Below, in pieces: positions 25,177-53,900 of a DNA stretch of 64,000 nucleotides. The DNA is taken from positions 2,666,001 through 2,730,000 of the forward strand of contig NZ_JABWRB020000001.1 of assembly GCF_014268745.2 (NCBI RefSeq), read 5' to 3'. Positions within the stretch are counted from its first letter, which is position 1. Every line of letters begins with the position of its first letter. The position numbers and the translations under genes were made by a program. The notes beneath the pieces were generated by a model. The model was not told where the DNA came from, made no database searches, and saw only the letters and a program-made list of their open reading frames with translations. Origin of the DNA: Pseudomonas zanjanensis (GTDB lineage: Bacteria > Pseudomonadota > Gammaproteobacteria > Pseudomonadales > Pseudomonadaceae).

Positions 25177-26154
25177 ATGACCTCAATCGAACACCTGAAC
25201 GGGCGTTCCGAGCTTTTTTCAATGGCGCCCACGGATGCAAGCGCCCAATCGCTACCCGTGCTGGTGCAAGGGGTACCGGGACAGTCGATCCACGACCTGG
25301 ACGCCTCGATTCGCGACCGCGTGTCCCAGGTCCTGACCACCGTTGGCGGCGTGTTGTTTCGCGGTTTCACCGTTGCCACCCCCATCGACTTCAAGCGCTT
25401 CGCCGCCAGCTTCGGCGCGCCGCTGGCCAGTTACGAATTCGGTTCCACACCGCGCAGCAAAGTCTTCGCCGGGGTCTATAGCTCCACCGAATACCCGGCC
25501 CATCAATTTATCCCCTTGCACAACGAGCAGGCCTACACCCGCCCCTGGCCTTCACGCATCTGGTTCCACTGCATCAAGGCCAGTGAAACCGGCGGCGAGA
25601 CCCCGATTGCCGACAGCCGCCTGATCTACCAGCGCATGCCCGCCGAGATCCGCGAGCTGTTCGCCAGCCGCGAGCTGCTTTATGTGCGCAACTACAGCGG
25701 CGCCCTCGACCTGCCTTGGGAAAAAGTCTTCAACACCCAGGACCGTGCCCAAGTCGAACGCTACTGCCAGGACAACGACATCGAGTGGGAATGGAAAGCC
25801 GATGGCGACCTGCGCACCCGCCAGCGTTGCGCCGCCGTGCAACAGCATCCCGAGACCGGCGAATGGGTCTGGTTCAACCAGGCGCACCTGTTCCATGTCT
25901 CGGCCATTGAACCGAGCGTACGCGCCAGCCTGCTGGCGGCGGTGGGTGAAGAGAACCTGCCGCGCCATGTCTATTTCGGCGACGGCTCGCCGATTGCCGA
26001 CGACCTGCTCGACACCGTGCGCGAGGTCTACCGCGAGACTGCCGTCAGTTTTCCCTGGCAGCCCGGCGATATCCTGATGCTCGACAACCGACTGGTGGCA
26101 CACGGTCGCAATCCTTTCACCGGTGACCGCAAAGTCATCGTGGCCATGGCGTGA
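25177..26154 (+). CDS. Stand-alone Fe(II)/2-oxoglutarate beta-hydroxylase (TauD/SyrP-like)
   Basis: 325 aa. The HxE iron motif is His-Asn-Glu in PLHNEQAY (about residues 111-118), and the distal histidine and 2-oxoglutarate arginine are in VAHGRNPFTGDRKV near the C-terminus. LYVRNYSG and TRQRCAAV are shared with the second stand-alone hydroxylase. Proteins of this SyrP-like group hydroxylate the beta-carbon of Asp or His while it is tethered to an NRPS carrier domain. It is the first gene of the biosynthetic operon, 7 bp before the FAAL gene. Which residue it modifies cannot be read from sequence; the candidates are the Asp of the fourth NRPS protein's module 1, the terminal Asp, or the first-position His. 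Confidence 0.88.
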   Translation: MTSIEHLNGRSELFSMAPTDASAQSLPVLVQGVPGQSIHDLDASIRDRVSQVLTTVGGVLFRGFTVATPIDFKRFAASFGAPLASYEFGSTPRSKVFAGVYSSTEYPAHQFIPLHNEQAYTRPWPSRIWFHCIKASETGGETPIADSRLIYQRMPAEIRELFASRELLYVRNYSGALDLPWEKVFNTQDRAQVERYCQDNDIEWEWKADGDLRTRQRCAAVQQHPETGEWVWFNQAHLFHVSAIEPSVRASLLAAVGEENLPRHVYFGDGSPIADDLLDTVREVYRETAVSFPWQPGDILMLDNRLVAHGRNPFTGDRKVIVAMA

Positions 26155-26161
26155 ATTGCAC

Positions 26162-29100
26162 ATGTTTTCTTTCGAACACTGGATCGACGTGCTGGAAACC
26201 AACGCCCAGCACTTCCCTCAGCGTGCCGCCCTGCATTTTCTGCCGGACGGCGTAGAGATCGGCGAAACCCTGACCTTTGCCCAACTGCACGAACAATCCC
26301 GTTCCCTGGCGGCCGCGCTGCAAACGCGTTATGCCCCGGGTGATCGCGTGCTGTTGATGCTGCCCAGCAGCCTCGACTACGCCCGCGCCTTCTGTGCCTG
26401 CCTCTATGCAGGGCTGATTGCCGTGCCGTTGTTTCCACCGCCGTCGCGCAAGCCGCGTCACCTCGACCGCGTCCGTAACGTGGTGGTGGATGCCGAGCCG
26501 GCGCTGATTCTCGCCCCGGCGGAGTATTGCGAAGGCCTGCTGGAACTGGTGGAGGGCCGCGTCGATGTCCTGACCGTCCAGGACCTGGGCACACCACCGG
26601 CCAGCCAATGGCAACGTCCGACCATCGACGGTTCGACCGTGGCCTTCCTGCAATACACCTCGGGTTCCACCGGCTCGCCGAAAGGCGTCGAGGTGCGTCA
26701 GCGCAACCTGATCGCCAACGTCGAGCTGATGCGCCAGGCCTACGATTTCGACGAACACGGCGCCATGGTCAACTGGCTGCCGCTGTACCACGACATGGGC
26801 CTGATCGGCGGGATGCTGGCCCCGCTCTACAGCGGCATGCCGTGCTACCTGATGGCGTCCCAGACTTTCGTCAATGCGCCATCGACCTGGCTGCAGGCGT
26901 TGAGTCGCTACCGCGCCACCGCCAGTTTCGCCCCCAACTTCGCCTATGCCCTGTGCAACCGCGTGGTCAGCGACAACCTGATCGCGCAACTCGACCTGAG
27001 CGCCTGGAAACACGCCATCAACGGCGCCGAACCGATCCACCCCGGCACCCTGGAGGCTTTCGCCCAGCGTTTTGCCGCCTGTGGTCTCAACCCGTTGGCC
27101 ATCAGCCCCGGTTATGGCCAGGCCGAAGCCACCCTGTGCGTCAGCGCCACGCCGGCCGACGCGCTGCCGGTGGTGCTGCGCCTGGACAAAGCCGTGCTGG
27201 AGAGCGGTCGCGTGGCACTGGCGGCGGCCGATGCCGCCGCCGTGGAATTCGTCGCCTGCGGTTACCCGCAAGCCTTGCACAGCATCGCCATCGTCGACCC
27301 GCACACCTTCGAGCAATGCACCGCCGATCGCATCGGCGAAGTCTGGCTCAGGGGCCCGAGCAACGCCGAATCCTACTGGAAGAATCCCGAGGCCACTCGC
27401 GAAGCCTTTGAAGCCCAAATTGTCGGTTCATCGGAGCATTACCTGCGCTCCGGCGACCTGGGTTTCATGCACGAAGGCCAGGTCGTGATCTGCGGACGGC
27501 TCAAGGACCTGCTGATTCTCAATGGGCGCAACCTCTACCCCCACGACATCGAATTCGCCATTACCGATGCCGAGCCGGGCATCCGCACCGGACGCATTGC
27601 CGCCTTCTCGGAAATGGACCCGGCGTTGGGCCGCGAGAAGTTGGTGATCGTCGCCGAGCCGCAACGCAAGTTCGTCGACCCGGCGCATCACCCGGCGCTG
27701 TTCGCGTCGATGCAAAACGCCGTGCGTGAAGCCGCCGACTGCGGCATCGACCAAATCGTGCTGGTGCAAGCCGGCACCATCCCGATGACCACCAGCGGCA
27801 AGATCGCCCGTCAAGGCGCGCGCAAGCAACTGGCCGCGGGCACGTTGAGCATCATCGCCCAGAGCGGTGCAACGCTGGCTTCGAATGGCGAGGTCCTGGA
27901 CCTTGCCCAGCTCAAGCACCTGGCGAGCGAAACGCCGCAACAGGCCCAGGCCGCCTGCCGCCGATGGCTGGAGCAGACGCTGCACGCGGTCAATCCGTAT
28001 TTTTCCGCCGACTTCGACCTCAGCCTGATCGGCCAAGGCCTGGACTCCATCGGCGTGGCCGACTTCGCCGCGCGCCTGCACAAGGACCTGGACTGGAACC
28101 TCGACACCCAGGACTTGTTTGGGCAAACCACCCTGGGGCAATGGGCGCTGGCCCTGCAAAACTTTCTGAATGAACCGGCGCCGACGGCCGAGGCTTCGAC
28201 CGCGCGGGCTAACCTCAGCCAGGGGCATCAATCCTTCGCCCAGCGTCGCCTGTGGTTCCTGCGCCAACTGAACCCGGACGACACCCGCCACAACCTGGTG
28301 CTGCACCTGCGCCTGCAAGGTCCACTGGACATCGAGGCGCTGGCCCTGCGCTTGAACGCGCTGGTGGCGCGGCACGGCGTGTTGCGCACGGTGTACCGCG
28401 ACGGTGTCGAGGGCCCACAACAACAGGTATTGCCGGCCACGGCGGTCGCGCTGGTCCATCACGACTTACGCGAACAGAATGAAGCGCAGCAACAACAGGC
28501 GCTGAACGAGCGCCTGGCCCATGAACACGCCACCCCTGTCGATCTGCAAGCCGGCCCGCTGCTGCGGGCACAGTTGCTCAGCCGACATGAGCAACAGCAT
28601 GACCTGCTGCTGACCCTGCACCACATCGCCTTCGACGGACGTTCAGCGCAAGTGCTGCTGGCGGAACTGGCAGGCTCGACAGACGCCGCGCTCCCGGGGC
28701 AATACCTCGATTTCGCCCAGTGGGAAGCCCGGCACTGGAGCGAACAGCGGATCGCCAGCGAGCAGGACTTCTGGCGCGGACACCTGGCCGGCATGCCCCA
28801 GACCTTGGAACTGGGCGGCAACGGCCAGGCCCCGGGCGAACACAGCCTGGACTTCAACGTGCCCCAGGCCCGCTGCGAGCATTTGGCAACGCTGGCCCGT
28901 GAACAAGGCATGACCTTGTTCATGCTGCTGCTCGCCAGTTACCAACTGGTGCTCAAGCAACTGGGTGGCCAAGCGCAATTCTTGCTGGGCACCGATGTCA
29001 GCGGCCGGCCACTGGCCGAGCACAACGACGTCATCGGTTTCTTCGTCAACCAGTTGACCCTGCGTTGTGACGTGCGTGGCGAAGCGACCCTGGCCGGTTT

Positions 29101-29590
29101 CCTCGAGCGGGTTCGCGATGAAGCGCGCCTGGCCTACGCCCATCAGGGCCTGCCTTTCGACCTGGTGGTCTCGGCCCTCGCGCCGCAGCGCCGGCCCGGT
29201 CACTCGCCGCTGTTCCAGGTCAAGCTCAACTATCAACCGTCACGGGTAACCCCGACCACCATCGCCGGCGCGCAGTTGTCCGCGTTGGACGTGGCCCAGG
29301 CACCGGGGGATTTCCACCTGGTGCTCGACCTGGTGCACGGCAATGAAGGTCTCGCCGCGACGCTCAAGTATCGCGGCGAATACTTCGACCAAGGCCGTGC
29401 CCTGCGCCTGCAACACCTGTGGACGTGCCTGCTGGAGCAACTCCCCAGCCTGCTGGACGAGCCGTTGCCGGCGCTGGCCGAGCGCATCGACAGCTGGGAC
29501 CAGGCCTTTGCCCGTGAGCGGCAACACTCCCAGGCGCTGGCCGGTCGCAGCCAGATGATGCAAGCCAAACGTCGCTCCTTGTCCCTTTAA
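26162..29590 (+). CDS. Starter protein: fatty acyl-AMP ligase, carrier and condensation domains (FAAL-T-C)
   Basis: 1142 aa from the ATG at 26162 (the frame is open 39 bp upstream, but only inside the previous gene). Residues ~1-580 are an acyl-AMP ligase of the FAAL type (YTSGSTGSPKGVEV near 165, NWLPLYHDMGLIGG, SPGYGQAEATL, YLRSGDLGF). A carrier domain has LIGQGLDSIGV near 620 (Ser is the phosphopantetheine site). A condensation domain has HHIAFDG near 821, with HHxxxDG intact. The protein activates a fatty acid, loads it on its own carrier and joins it to the first amino acid, which is carried by the NRPS encoded two genes later. Chain length is not predictable; relatives in the corrugatin family carry octanoyl (from memory). 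17 bp separate it from the next hydroxylase gene. Confidence 0.93.
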   Translation: MFSFEHWIDVLETNAQHFPQRAALHFLPDGVEIGETLTFAQLHEQSRSLAAALQTRYAPGDRVLLMLPSSLDYARAFCACLYAGLIAVPLFPPPSRKPRHLDRVRNVVVDAEPALILAPAEYCEGLLELVEGRVDVLTVQDLGTPPASQWQRPTIDGSTVAFLQYTSGSTGSPKGVEVRQRNLIANVELMRQAYDFDEHGAMVNWLPLYHDMGLIGGMLAPLYSGMPCYLMASQTFVNAPSTWLQALSRYRATASFAPNFAYALCNRVVSDNLIAQLDLSAWKHAINGAEPIHPGTLEAFAQRFAACGLNPLAISPGYGQAEATLCVSATPADALPVVLRLDKAVLESGRVALAAADAAAVEFVACGYPQALHSIAIVDPHTFEQCTADRIGEVWLRGPSNAESYWKNPEATREAFEAQIVGSSEHYLRSGDLGFMHEGQVVICGRLKDLLILNGRNLYPHDIEFAITDAEPGIRTGRIAAFSEMDPALGREKLVIVAEPQRKFVDPAHHPALFASMQNAVREAADCGIDQIVLVQAGTIPMTTSGKIARQGARKQLAAGTLSIIAQSGATLASNGEVLDLAQLKHLASETPQQAQAACRRWLEQTLHAVNPYFSADFDLSLIGQGLDSIGVADFAARLHKDLDWNLDTQDLFGQTTLGQWALALQNFLNEPAPTAEASTARANLSQGHQSFAQRRLWFLRQLNPDDTRHNLVLHLRLQGPLDIEALALRLNALVARHGVLRTVYRDGVEGPQQQVLPATAVALVHHDLREQNEAQQQQALNERLAHEHATPVDLQAGPLLRAQLLSRHEQQHDLLLTLHHIAFDGRSAQVLLAELAGSTDAALPGQYLDFAQWEARHWSEQRIASEQDFWRGHLAGMPQTLELGGNGQAPGEHSLDFNVPQARCEHLATLAREQGMTLFMLLLASYQLVLKQLGGQAQFLLGTDVSGRPLAEHNDVIGFFVNQLTLRCDVRGEATLAGFLERVRDEARLAYAHQGLPFDLVVSALAPQRRPGHSPLFQVKLNYQPSRVTPTTIAGAQLSALDVAQAPGDFHLVLDLVHGNEGLAATLKYRGEYFDQGRALRLQHLWTCLLEQLPSLLDEPLPALAERIDSWDQAFARERQHSQALAGRSQMMQAKRRSLSL

Positions 29591-29607
29591 CCGAGTCGGA
29601 TGCTGTT

Positions 29608-30654
29608 ATGTCTATCGTGCCCCCATCGCCCCGCGCCCTTGGCGCCGTGCGTCGCAAAGCCATGAACGTCTCGGAACAACAATTGGTCACCGAGCGCCTG
29701 CTCAGCCCCGATCACGCCCTGCCCCTGGTGATCGAGCCCGCAGTCAGTGGCGTAGACCTGGTGGCCTGGGCCGCCCGGGAACGCGAGTCGCTGGAAAAGA
29801 AGCTGCTGGAATACGGCGCCCTGCTGTTCCGTGGTTTCAACGTCGCGTCCGTCGAGCAGTTCGACCAGGTGATCGCCGCGCTCTCCCCCGGCGCGCTGGA
29901 ATACATGTTCCGCGCCTCGCCCCGGACACGGGTCGGCGGCAACATCTACACCTCGACCGACTACCCGGCCGACCAGATGATTTTCCCCCACAACGAGCAC
30001 TCCTACTCACCACGCTTCCCGTTGCGGCTGTTCTTCTACTGCCAAGTGCCGTCCGAGACCGGTGGCGAAACACCCATTGGTTCGACCCGTGCCGTGAAGG
30101 CCAGGATCAGCCCGCAGATCGAAGCGCGGTTCCGGGAAAAAGGCGTGCTGTACGTGCGCAACTACGGCGACGGTTTCGGCCTGCCATGGCAGACCGTGTT
30201 CCAGTCCGAAGACCGCGGCGAAGTGGAAGCCTACTGCGCCAGCGTCGGCATCGACGTGGAATGGAAAGACAACAATCGCCTGCGCACCCGCCAACGCGGA
30301 CCCGCCGTGGTGCGCCACCCGCGCACCGGCGAAGAAGTCTGGTTCAACCACGCCACGTTCTTCCACATCAGCACCTTGCCCGGGCGAATCCGCGATTCGC
30401 TGCAAAGCAACTTCAACGACCTCGACCTGCCCACCAACACCTTTTATGGCGATGGCGAACCGATCGAGCCAGAGGTCCTGGAGTCGCTACGCGCGGCCTA
30501 CCTCGACTCACTGGTGCGGTTCAGTTGGCAACAGGGGGACGTGTTGTTCATCGACAACATGCTCGCCGTGCACGGTCGCGAACCCTTCACTGGCAAGCGC
30601 GCCATCATGACCGGCATGGCTGAAGCCCTGCTGTCGAGCGACGTTGCCGTCTGA
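29608..30654 (+). CDS. Second stand-alone Fe(II)/2-oxoglutarate beta-hydroxylase (TauD/SyrP-like)
   Basis: 348 aa. The iron motif is PHNEHSY (about residues 130-136), and the distal His and Arg are in AVHGREPFTGKRA. The N-terminal part shares ALPLVIEP and LLFRGFN with the hydroxylase domain fused to the large NRPS (47912-58126), while the central part (SETGGETPI, LYVRNYGD, RTRQRGPAV) is closer to the enzyme encoded at 25177. The gene sits between the FAAL-T-C and I-A(His)-T genes, so hydroxylation of the carrier-bound His is the simplest role. That is the same position the fused hydroxylase has relative to the last NRPS. The assignment to His is an inference from position. Confidence 0.87.
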   Translation: MSIVPPSPRALGAVRRKAMNVSEQQLVTERLLSPDHALPLVIEPAVSGVDLVAWAARERESLEKKLLEYGALLFRGFNVASVEQFDQVIAALSPGALEYMFRASPRTRVGGNIYTSTDYPADQMIFPHNEHSYSPRFPLRLFFYCQVPSETGGETPIGSTRAVKARISPQIEARFREKGVLYVRNYGDGFGLPWQTVFQSEDRGEVEAYCASVGIDVEWKDNNRLRTRQRGPAVVRHPRTGEEVWFNHATFFHISTLPGRIRDSLQSNFNDLDLPTNTFYGDGEPIEPEVLESLRAAYLDSLVRFSWQQGDVLFIDNMLAVHGREPFTGKRAIMTGMAEALLSSDVAV

Positions 30655-30699
30655 CATTCAACGGGTCCACCCGCCGTTCGCAGGAGGCTTGCCCGACCT

Positions 30700-33828
<3,129 letters not shown>

Positions 33829-33886
33829 ACGGCTCTTCACCTCGCCACGCCATCACCGTTGCCCCTTTTTACGCAGGACGCTTTCA

Positions 33887-47833
<13,947 letters not shown>

Positions 47834-47850
47834 CGAGCGCCGCCGCGCCT

Positions 47851-47871
47851 GCGCAGGTCTGAGACCTGCGC
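47851..47871 (+). repeat. Hairpin in the gap between two NRPS genes
   Basis: GCGCAGGTCT (47851-47860) and AGACCTGCGC (47862-47871) are exact reverse complements with one base between them, giving an 8-bp stem with a 5-nt loop in RNA. It lies in the gap between the four-module NRPS and the next NRPS gene. No T-run follows, so it is unlikely to end transcription fully. Confidence 0.5.
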
Positions 47872-47911
47872 GGCGCCTGGATCGACTCACTTGAGTTTTC
47901 AAGACTTTGAA

Positions 47912-50900
47912 ATGGACCAAGCAAGCATGAACAACATCGAAGACATCTACTCCCTTTCGCCGACCCAGCACGGCCTGTTGTTCCACAGCGTCTATGAACC
48001 GGATTCGCGGGTCTATTACCAGCAATTGAGCCTGGACATGAACGGCCCGCTGCAACTGAGCGCGTTTCGCCGCGCCTGGCAGGCGCTGATGCAGCGCCAC
48101 GCCGTGCTGCGCAGTGCATTTCTCTGGGAAGAACTGGACGACGCCTATCAGGTGGTGCAACAGGACGTGCCCTTGCCCCTGACCGAACTGGACTGGCAAG
48201 ACCGCGCCGAGCCCCAGGCCGCGCTGGAACAGTTGGCGCTGGAGCAGCGGGCACAACCGCTGGAGCTCAATGACTCGCCACTGATGCGTGTGTGCCTGGT
48301 GCGCCTGGCCCCCGAACGCTGGCACCTGATCTGGACCTTCCATCACATCCTCATGGACGGCTGGAGCGTCGGCATTGCCGTCCAGGAATGGCTGGCGCTG
48401 TACTACGAACACGCCCATGGCCGCCCCGCCGACCTGGCGCCGACCCGCCCTTACCGGGACTACATCGCCTGGCTGGCGGAACAGGACATGGCCGCCACCG
48501 AAGGCTTCTGGCGCGAGCAGTTGCAAGACGTCAGCGAGCCGACCCCGCTACCCACCTTCGCCGTACGCCAGCCGGCACCGGCAGGGGCACCCTTCGCCGA
48601 GCGGGAAAGCCTGCTGACGGCCGGCGAAACCGAGCAGTTGGCAAGCTTTGCCCGCCAGCACGACCTGACCATCAACACCTTGATCCAGGGCGCCTGGGCA
48701 TTGCTGCTGGGCCAACACGCCGGGCGTGACGACGTGGTCTATGGCGTCACCGTCGCCGGTCGTCCGGAGAACCTGGCGGCGGTGGACAGCACCGTCGGGC
48801 TGTTCATCAATACCCTGCCGCTGCGCGTGCAATGGGCCGATGCGCCGACGCTGGTGACCTGGTTGCAACATTTGCAGCAAGCCAACAGCGACCTGCGCCA
48901 CCACGCCTACCTGCCGCTGGGCAAGCTCAAGTCGATGACGCGCATCGCCGCCGAACAGGCGCTGTTCGACTCGATCCTGGTGTTCGAGAATTTCCCGGTC
49001 ACCGACGCGCTTAACCAGGACACCGGCGGCTTGAGCTTCAGTGCCCCGAGCAACGACCAGCAGGTCGACGGCATCATCCTTACCCAAGGCCGCAACCACT
49101 TCCCGTTGTCGCTGATCGTGGTGCCAGACAAGCAACTGCACTACCTGATCAGCTACGACCGCAGTCGCTTCAGCGATGCCGAGGTCGCGGTGCTGTCGGC
49201 ACAGTTGCGCGCCATCCTGTTGGCGATGACGGCGCAAGCGCAGCGCCGGGTCAGCGAGCTGGAGTGGCTGAGCCCTGAAGAACGCCAGCAACTGCTCGCG
49301 CAGGGGCGCGGCGCGCAACTGCCGGTGCCTTCCGCATGCCTGCACCAGCGCTTCGAACAACAAGTGGCCGCCTACCCGGAACACTTGGCGGTCCGCGACC
49401 GTCAGGTTGCCCTGACCTACCGTGAACTGGACCAACAGGCCAACCGCCTCAGCCAATACTTGCGCACCCAGGGCATCGGCCAGGACAGCGTCGTGGCACT
49501 GGCCCTTGAACGCAGCGCCGAGTTCGTGATCGCCCTGCTGGCCACCCTCAAGGCTGGCGCCGCCTATCTGCCGCTGGACCTCAAGCAGCCCGCCGGGCGC
49601 CTGGCCGACGTGCTGGTGGACAGCCGCGCCGCGCTGCTGGTCGGCGCTGCCGCCTCGCCCCTGCTCAACGGCCTGGCCGAGCACACGCCGACGCTGTGGC
49701 TGGCGGAACAGGCCGACGCCATCGCCGCCCAGCCAGACACACCACCAACCGTGCCCCACAGTCCGACTGATGCCGCGTACGTGATCTACACCTCGGGCTC
49801 CACCGGCACCCCCAAGGGTGTGGTGGTCGAGCACCAGTCCATCGTCGATTATCTGACGGCGGTGCACGCGGCACTCAACCCGCCGCCGGCGGCCCGCTAC
49901 GGCTTGCTGTCAAGCATCGCCGCCGACCTGGGCCACACCCAACTGTTCGGCGCCCTGTGCAGCGGCGCCAGCCTGCTGCTGGTGGATGAAGACAGCGGTT
50001 TCAGCCCCCTGGCACTGGCCGAACTCTTCGCCCAACACCCGGTGGATGTGCTGAAGATCACCCCGAGCCATCTGGCCGGCCTGTTGCAGGCGCTACCCGA
50101 TGCCCGCCTGTTGCCGCGCGCCCTGCTGGTCTTCGGCGGCGACGCCCTCAGCCCGGCGCTGCTGGAGCAGGTCAACCGCCTGGCGCCAGGGCTGCGGGTG
50201 TTCAACCACTATGGGCCGAGCGAAGCGACAGTCGGGGCGATTGCCACCGAACTGCCCGCCGGCCTGCGCAGCATCGCCCTCGGCCGGCCACTGCCGAATC
50301 GTCAATTGCAAGTCGTGGACGCCCACGGTCGCCTGGTGCCCACCGGAGTGTCCGGTGAGCTGCTGATCAACGGCGCCCTGGCCCGGGGTTACCTGCACCG
50401 CCCGGACCTGACCGCCGAACGCTTCCACCTCGACGCGGACCAGCAACGCTGGTACCGCACCGGCGACCGCGTGCGCTGGCAAGTGGACGGCCAATTGGCG
50501 TTCCTCGGCCGGGTCGACAGCCAGGTCAAGATCCGTGGCAATCGCCTGGAGCTGGGCGAAGTCGAAGCGCAGATCAAGCGCCTGTCGCCCCTGATCGAAC
50601 AAGCACTGGTCCGCGCCGTGGAACTGGACGGCAGCCTGCGCCTGGTGGCTTACCTCGTCGCCAGCCAGTCGCTGTCCGCCACGAAACTGCGCAACGACCT
50701 GGGTGCGCGGGTGCCGGACTACATGGTGCCGGCGCACTTCATCACCCTCGACGAACTGCCCCTCACCCGTAACGGCAAGGTCGATGTGCAGCGCTTGCCG
50801 CTCCCGCACAAACCCACGGATGACAGCGCCACCCACGTTGCCCCGCGCAATGAAGTCGAAGCGCAACTGGCCGCCATCTGGCAAGACGTCCTGAAGCTGG

Positions 50901-53900
50901 AACGTGTCGGCGTGCACGACAACTTCTTCGCCCTGGGCGGCGACTCGATCATCAACTTGCAGATCATTGCCCGCGCCAACCAGCAAGGGCTGAAACTCAC
51001 GCCTCGCCAGCTCTTCGAGAACCGCACCATCGCCGACATCGCCCGCGTGCTGGGCGCCGATGCCAGCCAGGGCGTGGCGCACGAGAGTGCCAATGGCTAT
51101 GAACTGCCGTTGGCCGCCGGACAACTGGCGCGCCTGCAACAAGGGCCATTGCACGCCACCTGGCGTTGCGTGGCGTTGACCCAGGCCATCGACAGCGAGC
51201 TGCTGACCCAGGCCATCAGCGCCTTGCAGCAACATCACCAGGCCCTGCGCCTGGCGCTCAAGGCCCTGCCGGAGGGCGAGTGGCAGCAACGGGTCCTGGT
51301 CGCGGCCAAGGCCCCGGTGATCGCCACCGAGAAACTGGCGACCTGCGCCCCGGCACACCTGCAAACCCTGGCCCAGGCCGGTGTCGACGCGCTGGAGCTG
51401 GAGGCTGGCCAAAGCCTGCATGCCCGTCTGCTGGAAGTGGACGGCAAACATTCCCTGCTACTGGCCGCACATCCGCTGTGCCTGGACGAAGCGTCCTGGT
51501 CGCTGCTGCTGACCGACCTCAACCTGGCCTTGGCGCAACTGCGTTATCAGCGGCCAGTACGCCTGTCCTACGCCGGTGGCGACTTCACCCAGTGGACGCG
51601 GCACCAACTGGCCCATGCCCAGGGCGATGCCTTGGACGAGGCCTGGGAACATTGGCTGCAATACGCCGGCGTGGAACCGCTGCAACTGCCTGACAGCCAA
51701 CAGCCGGCCAGCGTGAACGAACAAACCCTGCCAGCCGTCACCTCAGGCGAACTCAAGCGCCTGGGCGAAGTGCTGCAACTGGACTGGAACAGCCTGTTGG
51801 CCGCTGCCGTGGCCGAACAGTGCCGCGAGTCGTGCGGCAATGGCCTGGTCGCCCTGAGCGTGCACGATGCGCGGCCGAGCGCCGAGCGCCTGCCGGTCGA
51901 TGCGCCGATTGCCGTGGCCGACCTCGATCCGGCACGCATCATGGGCCCGTTGGCCCTGGCCGTGCCGTACTTTCTCCAGACCGAAGGCGACAGCCTCCTG
52001 CAACGCTTGCAGGCACTGGCCGCGCAGATCCGCGCCTACCCGCAACACGGCGTCGACTATGGTGCCTTGCGCTACCTGTCGGACAACACCTACCTGCAAG
52101 AACCGCTGCGCGACCTGCCCGCGGCATCGGTCGCCATCCGCTGGCTGGGCAACCTCGACAGCCACCGCGAAGAACGCGGCATCCTGGCCCAGGTCGAAGC
52201 CGCAAGCCCATTGACGACGCCGACTTGCCCGCTGACCCTGGACGCCTGGTGGCAGGATGACTGCCTGCACGTACGCAGCCAAGGCACCCTCGCCGCCGAC
52301 TGGGCACCACGCCTTGCACAACGCCTGGGCGAACTCGCCGGGCTGGCCACCGCAGCCGACCTGCGCCCTGCCAGCCAGGCGTTCCCGCTATGCCACAAGC
52401 AAGCGGCGACCCTGGCGGCCGAACCGCTGGACTGGCTGAACATCGAGGACGTCTACCCGCTGTCGTCGATGCAACAAGGCATGCTCCTGCACACCCTGCT
52501 GCAACCCCACAGCGGCATCTACCTGATGCAGCAACGCTACAGCTGGGACGGGGCCTTGCAGCGCCCGGCGATGGAAGCCGCGTGGCAGCTGTTCCTCGAG
52601 CGCCATCCGATGATGCGCACCGCGTTCTGGTGGCAGGACGACCATGAGCCGCTGCAGTGTGTGTATCGTCAAACCCACCGGGCGTTCGACTGGCAGGACT
52701 TGCGCCACCTCGACGAAGAGCAACAGCGCCTGGCGATGGACCAGGCCCTCGAAGCACAACGCCTGCAAGGTTTCGACATGGCCTGTGCGCCGTTGACCCA
52801 CCTGCGGGTGTTCCAACTCGATGAGCGACGCTTCGCCGTGGTGCGCAGCTTCCACCACATCCTGACCGACGCCTGGTGCTTCGGCCTGCTGATGGAAGAC
52901 CTGCTGGCGATCTACCAGGCCATCGTGCGCCAGGAGCCGGTGGCCCGCCCACGCCTGCGCTCGTTCCGCGGCTACATGAGCTGGTTGGAACGTCATGACA
53001 TGGCTGCCGCCCACGCGTTCTGGCAAGCCGAAATGGCCGGTTTCAGCGAGCCAACGCCGCTGCATGTGGACAGCCCGGTCGCCCGCCCGGAGCAGGCACC
53101 GGAACAGGTCGGCGACTTCGACCAGACCCTGAGCATCGCCCAGACCCAGCGTCTGCAGCAGCTGTGCCAGCAATACCAACTGACACCCAACACTTGGATC
53201 CAGGGCGCCTGGGCGCTGTTGTTGTCGCGCTACAGCGGCAACCGCGACGTGCTGTTCGGCGTGACCGTCGCCGGCCGCCCGACCGACCTCGCCGGTGTAG
53301 AAGAAATGGTCGGGCTGTTCATCAACAGCCTGCCACTGCGCATCGATGTCGACCCGGATGCGCCCGTGGCCGACTGGCTGCAAGCGCTGTTGTCCCACAA
53401 CGCGCAATTGCGCGAACACGAAAGCGCATCGTTGGTGGACATCCAGCGTTGCAGCCAAGTGCCGCGCGGCCAGCAGTTGTTCGACAGCCTGGTGGTGTTC
53501 GAGAACGCGCCGCTGGACATCAGCAGCGTGCAACTGGATGCCTTCAGCATCGACATCTATGAAGACCGCGTGCACACCAACTTCCCGATGACGGTGGTGT
53601 TGTACCCCGGCGACCGCCTGGGCATTCGCCTGTCCTACGACAGCCAGCGTTTCACCACGGACACCGTGCAACGCATGCTCGGGCACTTGGTGCAGTTGCT
53701 TTCGGGCATGCTCGAGACACCACAGGCGCCCCTGGGCAGCTTGCACATGCTGCCCGAGGCCGAACGTCGGCAGTTGCAGATCGACTGCAACCGCAGCGAC
53801 GTCGACTTCCCCCTGGAGCGCGGCTATGCGGCGCTGTTCGCCGAGCAAGTGCGCAGTCGCCCGCAACACCTGGCCGCCATCTGCCAGGGGCAATCGCTGA

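Noticed and set aside
51090..52400. Active epimerisation domain in the hydroxylase-fused NRPS
   Set aside because: It has the right position and some E-like text, but the catalytic His pair is replaced (AHPLCLDEAS). It is recorded as interface/E-like.
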